From Glaciozyma antarctica PI12 (Eukaryota; Basidiomycota; Microbotryomycetes; Kriegeriales; Camptobasidiaceae): a stretch of 33,294 nt of DNA. Of this stretch, positions 1 to 10,442 are shown piece after piece. How positions within the stretch are numbered: position 1 is the first letter of the stretch; every line of letters begins with the position of its first letter. The position numbers were made by a program, and so were the translations under genes. The stretch is from NCBI GenBank assembly GCA_002917775.1, contig KZ627155.1, positions 994,716-1,028,009 of the forward strand, in the 5' to 3' direction. The notes below the pieces were generated by a model, which did no database searches, was not told where the DNA came from, and saw only the letters and a program-made list of their open reading frames with translations.

Positions 1-1239
1 CACTCCGTTCCAGATTCTGGACCTGTGCGCGTGGGACGGAGCTGCACTGCTTCCTCCTCGATGGAATCTTCAGAAGAAGCACACGCAGGAGGGCTTATCC
101 AGCCAACTCCCGGGCAAAAGAAGCAGCGAGGAGGGCACAGGTAACGTGAGGCTCCTTTCGTGAGGGCTGCAAAGGCAGAGAGGACTGTGAGGTCAGCTGG
201 AAATGTCCAGTTGCAGCTACAGTGCATCACTAATTTATTACTGGCTTTCTGAAGACAACCCAGAGAAGGGATGGGAGCGAGCGAGGCGGCCGAGTGAGTG
301 GACCAAAAGCGAGTTCTTCTACCAAGTCGGTTGGGTTGCTGCTGCCACCTGAGAGCTCAAAATTCTGTCACCCCGATTACGTATCCTCTGTAGGATTGAT
401 GATGCAAGAGACGAGCCACCTATAAAGGGTGACTCTTTCGAGAGTCTGCCGAGCTTCATAGCTTCTTCGAAATCTTCGGATCTTGCAGGCTGGCTCACAT
501 TTTAACAACAGTGCAGGCTATAACTTGGTTACGCAGTCGAACTTGTGTGCCCTTGTGGCTCCGGAGCGATTCAGTATGCTCAGTGCCAGCGGTCTGAGAG
601 ATAAGTTCACATCTCCCAGGGCTTGTGTGGCGGATTTGAGACCCGACGTGGTTTTTGCAGGGATCATCTTGCAAATCTCGTTAGTTTCACACGCACTCCC
701 CGCTGTCAAAGCTGCTAAAGTAACTGGCACTTTTTGCGGGACAGAGACAGACCTGTGCTCCTTCCGAAAGTGATTCCTCGCAGACCTCTCCCGCACTTCC
801 TATGAAGCTGCCGCCTCCCTGAGATCCGACGAAAACCAACGGCATAGCAGATTTCGCTCCAGCGGTCTTAATGAAATGGGCAAAGCGAGAGCAGCCAGCC
901 GCGTCTCGCCCAAGCAGATGAAGAGCAGCAAAGTCGCGAGAGCTTCCAGGCTCCAGCAATGCACGACAGCCACATGCGTAGGAAGCAGCATCACGGCACG
1001 CACAAGAGCTGAGGCAGAGGAGCAGAGCAGAGGAGCGGAGCAGAGACCGCGAAGAGGGAGCCCGACGCGCCAGCACGGAGGGAGCAGGGTGGTCCTACAA
1101 TACGAGCCGTAGTCCTCAACCCAACGCTGATATTGTCAAGGTGTTCGATGGCACCGTTCCAGTCCCGAACAGTCCTGCTGGCCTGCCTGCCTGCCCATCC
1201 TATCCCGCCCGCGCCCTGCAGCTCCCTCGCCCGATCCCT
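1..1239. other. Left flank, no gene supported
   Basis: No reading frame here has recognisable homology, the C/G-ending codon bias of the genes to the right, or a convincing set of donors, branch sites and acceptors. Base composition looks less GC-rich by eye around 200-800. A TATA-like box (CTATAAAGG) lies at 421-429 on the plus strand, but no plausible start codon with coding sequence follows. A short open minus-strand stretch at about 340-510 reads in part as MKLGRLSKESPFIGG and ends at a stop after about 57 codons. Its codon use is not that of the neighbouring genes, so I do not call it a gene. A second open minus-strand stretch (about 1-75, containing EDSIEEEAV) runs off the left edge and could be the start of a neighbouring exon. 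That is weak. Confidence 0.4.
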
Positions 1240-1422
1240 CTAGTTGACCTGACCCATCCGCTTGCTCCTTCTCTTCGCCTGCGAGGAGCACAACAACATC
1301 ATCAGTCCCTCGTTATCCCATTTGAAGCAGAGCACGCGACGCACCTTCCGCATCGACTTCTTCCTCGCCGTCTTGACCGGCCTGGCTAGAGGCCTCGATT
1401 TGCGCGCGGCCGCTTTGGGCAT
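1240..1422 (-). CDS. Small very basic protein, 38 aa, one intron
   Basis: Two exons (1345-1422 and 1240-1278) join across a 66-nt intron with donor GTGCGTCG, a CTGATG branch-like site and acceptor CTCGCAG. They encode 38 residues starting MPKAAARKSRPLARP and ending KRRSKRMGQVN, about 40 percent Lys/Arg. I do not recognise the family. It resembles ribosome-associated or chromatin-tail peptides in composition only and does not match eL41, eL29 or TMA7. The intron is a multiple of three without a stop, so its retention would give a 60-residue form. The region upstream of the ATG is an unusually long pyrimidine tract in this gene's direction, as in strongly expressed basidiomycete genes. The gene is divergent from NOC4, 358 bp away. 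That a coherent exon pair gives a very basic peptide supports a real small gene, but an unrelated leader ORF is possible. Confidence 0.45.
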   Translation of the reverse strand: MPKAAARKSRPLARPVKTARKKSMRKVRRVLCFKWDNEGLMMLLCSSQAKRRSKRMGQVN

Positions 1423-1780
1423 CTTGAACGTTCGGATGGTGGAAGGGAGGGGAGGGGAGAGGAGAGGTCTTGAGGAGGGATGGAGGAGGGAGGAGAAGGG
1501 ACGAGGAGTGGGGAGAGGTCGGGAGAAGGAGTAGAGGAGGGAAGGGGAGGTGCTGCAGCGGCAGAGGGGGGACACCTGCAGGAAGCGGGTGCCTCTGCTT
1601 AGGCTTTGGCGGAGTGACTGCATCTTTGGCTGTAGGAGGAATACTCACTCACTCACTCCGAGGAATCGAAGGCTGCGCGCTGAGCTCGGACCAATTTTGA
1701 GGGGAAGATTTTGAGAGTCAGTGTCTCTCGTTGAGCGAACTCCTTTCTCCAACTCTACTCGAATCGAAGCAGTTAGGACG
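1423..1780. promoter_or_regulatory. Divergent promoter region, small basic protein / NOC4
   Basis: Holds a nearly pure purine tract on the plus strand (about 1438-1550; GGGAGG and GAGGAG units), which reads as polypyrimidine leader for the minus-strand gene. Four tandem ACTC units lie at about 1643-1657. No TATA box is evident. Assignment as promoter rests on position between two divergent start codons. Confidence 0.5.
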
Positions 1781-4085
1781 ATGGCACCATCTTTACCTCA
1801 GCGTAAGGCTCAGCCAAAGAAGGTAGTGACACCTCAAACAGTCGACTCAACTCTGGCAAAGATCACTTCACTCGCATCCCTCCTCCCACCTTCAGCTCCC
1901 TCCAACTCGGACCTCAACCCTCTCGCCGACCTCGTAACTCTCTTCAAGTCAATCCCCCTCTCCTTCCCCAGCAACACCAAGCCAGCTCAGCTAGAGACCA
2001 ACCGTCAAGCAGTCCACACCGCCCTTCACGCACTCAAGGCCATCTTCGAAGCTCTCATCTCCCAGGGCCGCATTCACGGCGTCTTCAAGGGGAAGAAGGC
2101 AAAGACGAGCCACGGCACCAAGGAGGAGCTAGAGTCGGATAGCGTGGCAGCGGTCAAGGTGTGGCTCAAGGAGCGTTGGGCAGAGTACCTCGCAAAGGCA
2201 GCCGACATCGTTGGTGGGCACTGGGATGCAGGCGTCAGGGTGCGTTCAGGTTCTTCGTGTGTTGGGAATGAGAGGGAAAGCTAACCGCGTTGCCTGCCTG
2301 CAGATCTCGGCGCTCAACGCGCTCCTCTCCCTCCTCCGCACCGAGTCCCAGTTCCTCACCTCCCTCCACCACTCCCGCCAAGCTCAATTCGCCAGCTCCA
2401 CCTTTGCGCTCATCGTTCGAGGGCTTCTCCTTCCTTCCGGTGATGGTGTTCTCCGACCAGAGATCAAGGAGGAATGGCGCAAGTGGTGGGATCGGTACGA
2501 CGATGTGCGGTTCTACTTCCTCAAGGAAGCAGCGTGCGTTCCTTCTCCTCGTTCGTGTGTGCACGCAGCTGACCTCGACAAATTGATAGCACCATCGCCT
2601 CTTCCTACTCCCCCGCCTCCTCCTCCACCGGCAAAGCCGCTCCCGCTCCTCCTCACCTCGCCGCCAACCTCCTCTCTACCCTCGAACTCCTCACGACCAT
2701 GCCGACCGCACCTTCAGAACTGAACGAGTGGTGGTGCTCCCCTCCCCTCGTCTTCAAGTCTCCCGCCGGCACTTCCTCGAGCAGGAAGCGCAAGCAGCCT
2801 CCGTCTACCAAAGTCGACGATGGGAGCACCGGAGTCTTTGATTCCTCGTCCGAGGAGGAGGAGGAGGAGGTCAAGAAGATGTCGTCAAAGGACTCGAAGC
2901 GACTGCTGCCTCCGCTGCTGTCGCTCTCGGCCCACAAGCGCGTCTTCCAGGACTGCTGGCTCGCTTTGCTGAGTCTCCCGCTGGACGAGAGCGAGGCGAA
3001 GAGGGTCCTCGTCATTCTCCATCGCCAGGTTCTTCCTCATATGACGGATCCCAAGCGGGTTATGGATTGGCTGGTCGACAGCGCCGATGCTGGTGCGTTC
3101 ATTCTCCCTCCTCGCCTTGACGAACCACGCTAATCGCTTCGCTTGACCGTCCAGGCGGAACGGTTGGTATCCTCGCTCTGAACGGTCTCTTTACGCTCAT
3201 GCAGAAGCACAACCTGTGCGTGTATTTCAGCTCGACTCGCACTGCGAAAGACGTGCTGACTCGCAGTATCAGCGAATATCCCGACTTCTTCACAAAGCTC
3301 TACGGACCTAGACGACCGAGACGTCCTCCACGTTCGCTACCGGCCTCGCTTCTTCCGTCTCCTCGAGATCTTCATGGGCTCCTCGTACGTCCCTCCCTCC
3401 TCATCCCACAGGAGCTGACCCCCGACTCCATAGCCACCTTCCCTCCGCCCTCGTGGCTTCCTTCATCAAGCGTCTATCAAGCGTCTCCCTCACGGCTCCT
3501 CCCGCAGGAATCGTCACCGTCATCCCGTTCATCTACAACATGCTCAAGCTACACCCAGGCTGCATGCCCATGATCCATCGACCCGAAGTAGACGACGCAG
3601 CGGTCGAGAACGGTTTGTCCTTCCTTCCCTCACCACGCACGAACGATCCTGACTTTGCGCAGATCCGTTCGATCCCAACGAGCGAGACCCTATCAAGACG
3701 AACGCGAGCCTCTCCTCCCTCTGGGAACTCGCGACCCTCCGATCTCACTACCTCGCCTCCGTCTCCGGACTCGCCAAGATCTTCACCGAGGTCATGAGCA
3801 AGCAATCCTACGCGATGGAGGACTTCCTCGATCACTCGTACGGAACCGTGCGTCTCTCCTCTTCCCGCTGCCTGAGCATGAACTGACGAACGAATGCAGA
3901 TGTTCGAGAGTGAGAAGACTCGCGTCATTCGTAATGCCCCTGCGTTGGCCCCGGTGCCGGAGCGACAGCCGATTGGGGATTCCTTCTTCCCAGCTGGGCG
4001 CGAAGCGGTGGTCGTGGTGGAGGGAGAGGAGGGGGAGGAGGCGCTCAGAGCGGTGGACCTCGTTTCGGCCTTGTGGACGTTCTGA
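1781..4085 (+). CDS. NOC4: NOC4, nucleolar complex protein 4 (CBF/Mak21 family)
   Basis: Noc4 family proteins form a complex with Nop14 needed for maturation and export of the 40S subunit from the nucleolus. Eight exons: 1781-2239, 2304-2533, 2590-3092, 3155-3215, 3267-3384, 3434-3612, 3663-3847, 3900-4085. The N-terminal half has helical repeats with a basic/acidic insert (SSRKRKQPPS, then SEEEEEEVKK). The C-terminal half is the CBF domain: SEYPDFFTKLY, RPRFFRLLEIFMGSS, IPFIYNMLKLHPGCMP, the SLWELATLRSHY block, and the family hallmark YAMEDFLDHSYGTMFESE across the last intron. ATG 1781 opens MAPSLPQRKAQPKK. Odd: in exon 5 the frame changes between KLY and LDDRDVLHVRY at about 3304-3305 (TACGGACCTA), where one G too many is present. 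Exon lengths sum to 1921, one more than a multiple of three; without the extra base the product is 639 aa. Confidence 0.9.
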
Positions 4086-4136
4086 GCAATGACTATCGAC
4101 GAGTTATGATTGTTCAAGATTACTACGAAAGGTACT

Positions 4137-7088
4137 TCAAATGTCGACGATGCGAGGCTCGAAAGCGTCTGTCCGGCAGACGGGGCACTGCTGGCTGCGA
4201 AGAAGCCACTTTGTCAAGCACTCGGCGTGAAAGCTGCGAGTCCAAGATACCGTCAGCTTCCTGAGAGCACGAGAGAGGAAAGAACGCACACATGGAGACA
4301 CCTCGGCAGCACGACCGCAAACTCGTCGACGCGGAACCGGGCGAGGCAGACGATGCAGTCCACGCAGCGCACGCCGACGACGCTTAGCTTCTGCTTGACG
4401 CGCCCTTGCTTGTCGATACGACGGCGGACGAGCTCGACGCGCGCGACGTCGAGGGATTCGATGTCGGCGAGCGAGGAGGCGACGGCTTGTGCGGGACCGA
4501 GGACTTCGCCGACGAGGAGGAGTTCCTGTGGCGTGGAGTAGGTCAGCGAACTGTGCGAGGGTGGAGAGAGGGAGAACGGACGTCGTAGTTCGAGGCGTTG
4601 TTGTCTTCTAGTCGCGCGAGAAGGAGGTCGAGATCCGTGTACACGAAATCATCTCTCGCTGACCGCGCTTCAAGAGCCTGCGACGGCTCTACGTCCTCCC
4701 CAGGCTCGGAAGGGAGAGGAACTTCCACCGACGACGTCGTCGAGGGAGGTCGAGGTGGGATTCCTGCGCCGACTTCCGCGTCGACCGCCAGATGGTCGGA
4801 CTGGGTCGTCGCTGCTTGCCTCTCCGCGAGGAAGGCGGCGCGCTCGGCTGCGGCAGCTTGCTCGCGAAGGACCGTATGGGCGTCGATTCGGTCGCTCGGC
4901 CCCGGGGGAATTGGGAGAGGCCTACGTTGTCGTCGGAGAGGAGGGGTAGAGGCGACGGGAATGAGGGAGAGGGGAGGGGGAGGGGGACGAGGCGGTGGTG
5001 GTCTCGAAGGTGGTGGTGGTGGTGCTGGACGGCGCAAGGACGGGAAGCGACCTGGGATTCGAGCAACCGGCGTCGTTGGCGAGGGATCTGGCTCGAGAGG
5101 ATCCGCAAGTCCGTCGCGTTCTTGTTGCGAAAGGTAGGAGAGGATCGAGGGGTTGGGTTCTGGAGGGAGGGACGAAGTACGGGATGTGGGCTGACGGCGA
5201 GCGAGGGGTGGTGGAGGACCTTCGGGAGGTGGATACGCTCCTGGGAAGACGGAGGAGAGGCGGGAAGGAGGAGGAGGGGGTGCCGAGCGTCGGGGTGGTG
5301 GAGGTTCCGCGACTTCGCTATCGTCCGTCGCTCGTGCTTTCCCTTTGCCAGCAAGATCCTCACGATTCTCCGAGGGCAAAAGCGGTGTCGGCGTTTCGGG
5401 AGTAGGTGGAGGTGGAGGAAAGGTCGAGGTCGAGGTCGAGGCGAGGCGTGACGAAGCGGAAGGACGGGGTGCCAAAGGAGGTGGGCGTGGTGCTTCGGAG
5501 GGAGGTGCTGATGAAGGTCGAGAAGCTTCTGCGAGGCCGAACTGACGAGGGGAGGACGTCAATCCGAAAGGACGAGGGGTGAAGAGCGAAGGGGAAGGTT
5601 GATCGACTTGAGGCTCGGGCGTTGGTGGTGATGGTAGAGTCGAGAGTGGGGAGGGTGGTCGAGGCGCTTCAGCTATCGGAACGAGCCTCTGGGCGCGTTC
5701 TAAAGCGATTCGTCGTTCTGCTGCCTCGGCAAAGTGTCGACTGGCGTTGGCGCTGACCGCTCGAGCGAGGCGAGCAGGCGCCGATTCGTCCGAGATCAGA
5801 CTCCGACTCGTCCGACTCCGTCCTCTTCCGCCTCGACCGCGCGCCGTTCCATCGCCGCTATCGCTGGACTTCCGAGGGGTGCGGGAGAGCCTGTTGGTTG
5901 AGCCACCGCCGTTCGTACAGGAACCGACGCCGCCGAATGATCGACGACCTCGACCTCGTCCATGATGTCGGGCAGACGCGTGCGAGTCTCCCTTTCCCTC
6001 CGCCTATCCGCAGCCTCTGAGAACCTCCTCCCAGCACGTACGGAGAGCGCGCGGGCCACCCTCGAAGCATCCTGGTCCGCTTCTGCCTCTGCGATCTCCC
6101 GTCGTTCCGCCTGATCTACGTCGGAAGCTGAGAGGGTCGGAAGAGTACTTGTCGATGGCGGCGGCGGCGGCGAGTGGGGCTCCGGGGAGGGGGAGAGGAG
6201 GAGGTGGAAGAGGTTGCGATGCTGAAGGGCTTGTGGCTGATCGAAGTCGTCGAGCGAGGTCTCGCTCAATCCGCTCGTCGAGAGAGAGTCCAGCCGAGCG
6301 ATCCGTTTCCCAAGCGAGTACGAAGGGGTCGTCCACTGGGAGAAGTTCGGCGGGAGGTAGGATAGGAGACTCGGGAGAAGTGGAGCTTTCGGGAGGCGTG
6401 GCGAAGGTTTGATCGAGTGGAGAGATGGGGGAGGGGGATCGGGAGCACGCGGGGTATGCTGGAGGAGGCGAGGATGGGAGAGGTTCGGCGCCGGGCGCGT
6501 AGGTGGTGGAGGATGAGTGGTGCTGTGTCGCGAATGGGGGTAGGTCGTCTCCGAGCTCATCAAGGTCTGGCGGAGGACACGTTAGCTCCTCCAAGTACCC
6601 GATTGAAAGAAGTACGCACTGTCGAAGACGGATCCTCTGTTGTATCGCGCCCGCAAAGGCAAAACCACCTACGCCACTGCTGGGCGCAAGCTTGCACTCC
6701 CCGTCCGACCTCCCTCAGCAGAGCTCCCGCGCATCCCAGCCAACTCAGCTCCTAGCCCCGATGAACTAGCTCGCTCCATCGACGGTGCCTCCTGCCCTGC
6801 TCCCTCCCCGTTCGAAGGCGGGGTAGGCGTGGTCCTGCCCGCGTTCACGACGGCGTCGAAGATCTCCGAATCGACTCGTCGCTTCTTGGCCTTTTTCTTC
6901 TTCTTCTTCTTGACCTTGACTTCGGGCGTGTCGCTGGTGGAAGCTGCCGGTTCGTCGGGTTGTCGTCGTCTCCCTTGATTAGGAGGTGCGGTGAGGGTAA
7001 TCTGGCCGTGGTGCCTGCTCAGATGAGTGAGGAAGGGAGCCTCCTGAGCTGGTTGCTTTGCTGTAGCCCAGGCTGGAGAGTCTGCCAT
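4137..7088 (-). CDS. Proline-rich RING-H2 finger protein, probable E3 ubiquitin ligase
   Basis: The C-terminus is a RING-H2 finger split by an intron: DCIVCLARF, then LPRCLH-V-FHAECLTKWLL, then QQCPVCRTD. The spacing of Cys and His zinc ligands is that of E3 ligases binding E2 enzymes. The last exons are well defined (4582 upward, 4290-4525, 4137-4233). The N-terminal part is long, disordered and Pro/Ser-rich, starts MADSPAWATAKQ, has a lysine run (KVKKKKKKKAKK) and a tandem motif: ASRVARALSVRAGRRFSEAA and, downstream, ARLARAVSANASRHFAEAA. The start at 7088 is supported by a leader shared with the divergent gene. Odd: the reading frame must change near 6180 (one extra base) and near 5790-5870, and a TAG at about 6670 is passed only if a 36-nt GTAGGT...CAACAG intron is removed. 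An intron with branch AGCTAAC lies at about 6567-6615. Alternatively, 6669-7088 is a separate 139-aa gene. Substrate unknown. Confidence 0.65.
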
Positions 7089-7237
7089 CGTTCGTCGTCG
7101 TCGTCGTTCAGCTCAACCCAAGCTGGACTCTTGGCTGAGCGCTCTGGCATATATTCACCTCGACTGGACGTCTCGCGTGACGTTACCCTGGTTTCCTCTC
7201 GACAACGACGACGACGCGACGACGACGACGAACGATG
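7086..7237. promoter_or_regulatory. Divergent promoter framed by a 21-bp inverted repeat with both ATGs
   Basis: The 146 bp between the start codons of the RING gene (ATG 7088-7086, minus) and the DUF1769 gene (ATG 7235-7237, plus) is bounded by a perfect inverted repeat. Each arm, in the direction of its gene, is (CGA)5 followed by ACGATG: plus-strand 7086-7106 and 7217-7237. The two mRNAs would therefore carry the same trinucleotide-repeat leader directly before the ATG. The shared leader supports both start assignments. No TATA box is evident between the arms. Confidence 0.7.
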
Positions 7238-8460
7238 TCAAGCCAACCTCGAATCGCCTGCAAGGCTGGAATCACCCTTGACTCGCTCACTCACGTCAAC
7301 GTCAACCAATCGCCTCTCCAAGTCAGCTCCTCCAGCTTCGAGGGCCAGCTTTCGATCTCGATTCAAGACTACCTCGGTCCCAAAGGGAGAGAAGGGACTC
7401 CCAACCCCGCCGATGGATTCAAAGGACGAGAAGGGCACACCTGGTCGATAGCAGTTCAAGGTCGGTTCTTGGAGGAGCTCACAGCGGATGATCTCGTGCG
7501 TCTTTTGCGGCTTCCTTTCGTCCGTCAGCTAACGAGATACAGATGTGGGGAAACACCTGGAGCAAGCCGATTCGCGACAGCCTTCCTTACGGAACGAGCG
7601 CTGGCTTAGCGTTCGTCAGGCTCTTGGACCCCGCGCTCGAGTTCGATCTGTGCGTCGTTCCTCCTTGAGTCGAAGCTCCTTGGCTGACCCAGCTTCGTGA
7701 GGTATGCCGATCAGCCTTGGGCACTCGTACGGGCCCGTTTCTCTCTTTCAGAAAGATCGATCTGACCTCTCCCGCCCGACAGTCTCCCTGGCTTTCGACC
7801 TCGCAGTTCGTCAACGCTCTTCCTCATCCGCCATCCGAGCCGCTGCCAGTATGGACTGCTCCCGTTTACGAGGACGTCACACCCCTCTTCGCAGCCGGAC
7901 CAGAGCTCAACAAGCAGCTCGCTCAGGACGTTTCTGGGCTCAAGGAGGATCCAGCGAAGCGCAAAAAGTGGTTCGCAGCCGAGACGAACCGCAAGGCAGT
8001 CACGATTGATCGCAGCGTCGTCGTGAGTGCTCGCTCGTTCATCCTCCTCTTGTGAATGCACTGATAAAGCCTCGAACAGATCGCTTCCGACTTCTGCAAC
8101 GGATATATCGACTTCAAGACCCTCGCTCTCAAGCTCCCGATCGGCCTGTCGTTCCCTCTGGTCAAGTACTGGGACGGGCAGCCCGTTACGTTCGTGCTAC
8201 GAGATCGGTCTGGGACAAAGACCTTCCTGTGCGTGCTCTCGCCTTCTCGTTCAGAACTCCGCTGAGCATCTTGTTCTAGGTTTGTCACTCTCGAAATCGT
8301 TCCCGACGAGGACGGCACGGTGGAAGAGAACAAATGGATGAAGAGGAGGACGGAAGAGGAGGAAGAGGACGTTCGTCGACGCCGATGCCGACGCTCTCGG
8401 AGTAGATTGAGCAGAAGTAGAGAGCAATCGAGCAGCAGCTTCGCAGTGATCTCGATGTAG
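7235..8460 (+). CDS. DUF1769 (PF08588) / Duc1-family protein
   Basis: The family is named from fission yeast Duc1, a cell-cortex PI(4,5)P2-associated protein; the biochemical role of most members is unknown. Family blocks seen in order: FEGQLSISIQDYLGPKG (residues about 30-47), MWGNTWSKPIRDSLPYGTSAG, AFVRLLDPALEFDL, and the signature IASDFCNGYIDFKTLALKLP with LVKYWDGQPVTFVLRDRSG. Exons: 7235-7495, 7543-7649, a disputed segment, 7752-8022, 8080-8228, 8280-8460. Splicing 7649 directly to 7752 keeps the frame (322 aa). However, the skipped stretch contains YADQPWAL, which resembles the conserved YADKPWA motif of the family. Reading it as exon from 7693 breaks the frame by one base near 7720-7735. 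The tail is acidic then Arg/Ser-rich (EEEEEDVRRRR) and its end is uncertain; another frame gives a stop at about 8409. I would trust the family call more than the middle exon. Confidence 0.8.
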
Positions 8461-8500
8461 TCGTTTCCCAAAACACACGATTCCTTTTGCATGACCCAGC

Positions 8501-10402
8501 CTAATCTCGTACAACGCCCAGCACAAACCAATCCCTTCCAAACCCGTTACTCCACTGACTCTGTCGCCCAAATACTCGAAGCTCCAAACGCAGGTCGCGG
8601 CCTCTTATCCTCAAAGCTCTTCCTCCTCCCACCCCCCTCTCCACTCTCCCTCGAACCCGCCGCCTGATATCAAACGCCGTCGCCCCGATCCGTCCGCCCC
8701 CCGCTGCTCCCGTAACGAACGACTTGCGTCTCGGCCCTGCGTCCGCTACTACCCCAGCAGCGAGTCCCGAAGCCCAACCCCCCGCTGGTACGACCTCCGT
8801 CGTCATCTTTTGAGCGCCACCGTCGATCTTAAAGTTGGCGAGAGCGAGAGCGAGAGCCTCGGAGCTGGTGGGCGTCGAGACGAGCGACCGCGCGGCGGAC
8901 GACGGGCTGCTGCGAGTCGTCGGTGGGCCTGAAGTGGGGACTGAAGACGTCGCGGAGGTTGGGGCGGAGGGGGTTGCGGAGCTGCCGGAGGGAGGGACGG
9001 CGGGGAAGTAGCTGGGTTCGCTTGCTGGCTCGGGGATCGAAGGGAACATGGGGTTGTAGTCGTTGCCACCTTGTCGATGGACAGGAGCGCCTGTAGGAAC
9101 GACGCGTCAGTTGGAATCTCAGAGAGAAGGAACTAGAAGAGACACGCACCTGGGGCGGGGTTCATAAAGTGGTGGTGCTGACCGGGTCCTGGTCCAAAGT
9201 ACGGCGATCCCATCGGAGGCGAGAACGGCCCCAGCCCTGGTGAGAAGAACTGAGGGTAGAGCGGAGGGGTCTGAGGGAACGCGCCGAGCGTAAAGGCGGG
9301 CATCGACGGCGTCATGAGAGGAAGGCGTCCGTGGACGGGAGAGAGGGGTCCGGTAAAGGGGTACGGCGGCGGCATCGCGATTCGAGACGGCAGGGTGATG
9401 CGAGTCGGAGGGGACGCTTGTACTGGCGGTGAAGATGCTGTGCTCGTAGCTGTCGAAGGCGGAGCGGAAGTCGACTCCGCACCGTCTTCCGAAGGCGGCC
9501 GCGAAGGACGAGTCGACATGGCTGGCGGCGGCTCTTGCGAGTAATATGAGGGCTGTTGTCGCTGGTCTCGGTACCCCAAGTCGTAGGGGTTCTGGGCGAA
9601 AAAGGAGGGTTGAGGCTGCTGAGCGTGCATCGACGAGGGCGACGGCTGTCCCGACGACGTCTGCGAGAACTTGTCGAAGTGGACCTTGAGAGCTCGTCCG
9701 TTGTAGTCGTACCTGGTTTCGAGCAGTGAGCGACTTGAGAGAACAGCAAAGGCGAGCGCAGCTTACCCGTTGAACATCTGGACGGCTCGCTCGGCGTCTG
9801 CAGGCGAAGAGAACAGCACTGAGCCAAAGCCTCGACTTCTTCCGTCTGGTCCTTGAGCGATATCTGTGCAAGGTCGTCAGAAACGATACGAGCTGCGAGG
9901 GGGGACGGAGCGAACCTGCTCGCAGGACAGCTCCTGCTGACCGCATGAGGTCTTTAAGCTCCTGCCATTGGCAGTTGAACGGCAGCTGGTGGACAGGACG
10001 GAGGTCAGCACGCTCAGATCGCTAGCGACCGACAAGCAACTCACGTTCCCAACGAAGATGTGCCTGTTGGTGAATTGTGGAGGTACAGCGTTGGCTTGAG
10101 GTCGTTGCTGCCGAAACAAGGGACACGTCAGTCTCGCGCAGCCTGAGGAGGAACGAGGAACGCACGGGTTGATAGTACTGCATCATTCCACCCTGGATGC
10201 TCGGTGGAGGGCCCTGGTACCCTTGCCCAGCTTCTGGGAACGCCTGGAAGCCGGGCATGCTGCCCATGGGCACCATCCCCATCTGCATCGCGGCGAAGAC
10301 TTGCTGCTGTTGATACTGCTGCTGCTGCTGCTGCTGGTGCTGCTGCTGCTGCTGCTGGTGCTGGAACTGCTGCTGCTGGTGCTGTTGCTGCTGGAGATGT
10401 TG

Positions 10403-10442
<40 letters not shown>

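Noticed and set aside
483-773. 96-codon plus-strand open frame after a TATA-like box
   Set aside because: It lacks an ATG at its beginning and its sequence looks random; the TATA-like box alone is not enough.
687-1076. 129-codon minus-strand open frame
   Set aside because: Cys/Ser/Leu-rich composition with no domain, no codon bias like the neighbours and no splice context; most likely chance.
3300-3310. Programmed +1 frameshifting as the cause of the breaks
   Set aside because: Contexts (TAC GGA CCT; CCC CGA; CCT GCT) share no slippery motif and the proteins are housekeeping with no known recoding; sequence error is simpler.
6640-6978. Plus-strand open frame opposite the RING gene (contains KGKTTYATAGRKLA)
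   Set aside because: It mirrors a minus-strand exon with a lysine run and normal codon bias; it has no ATG start and no family match.
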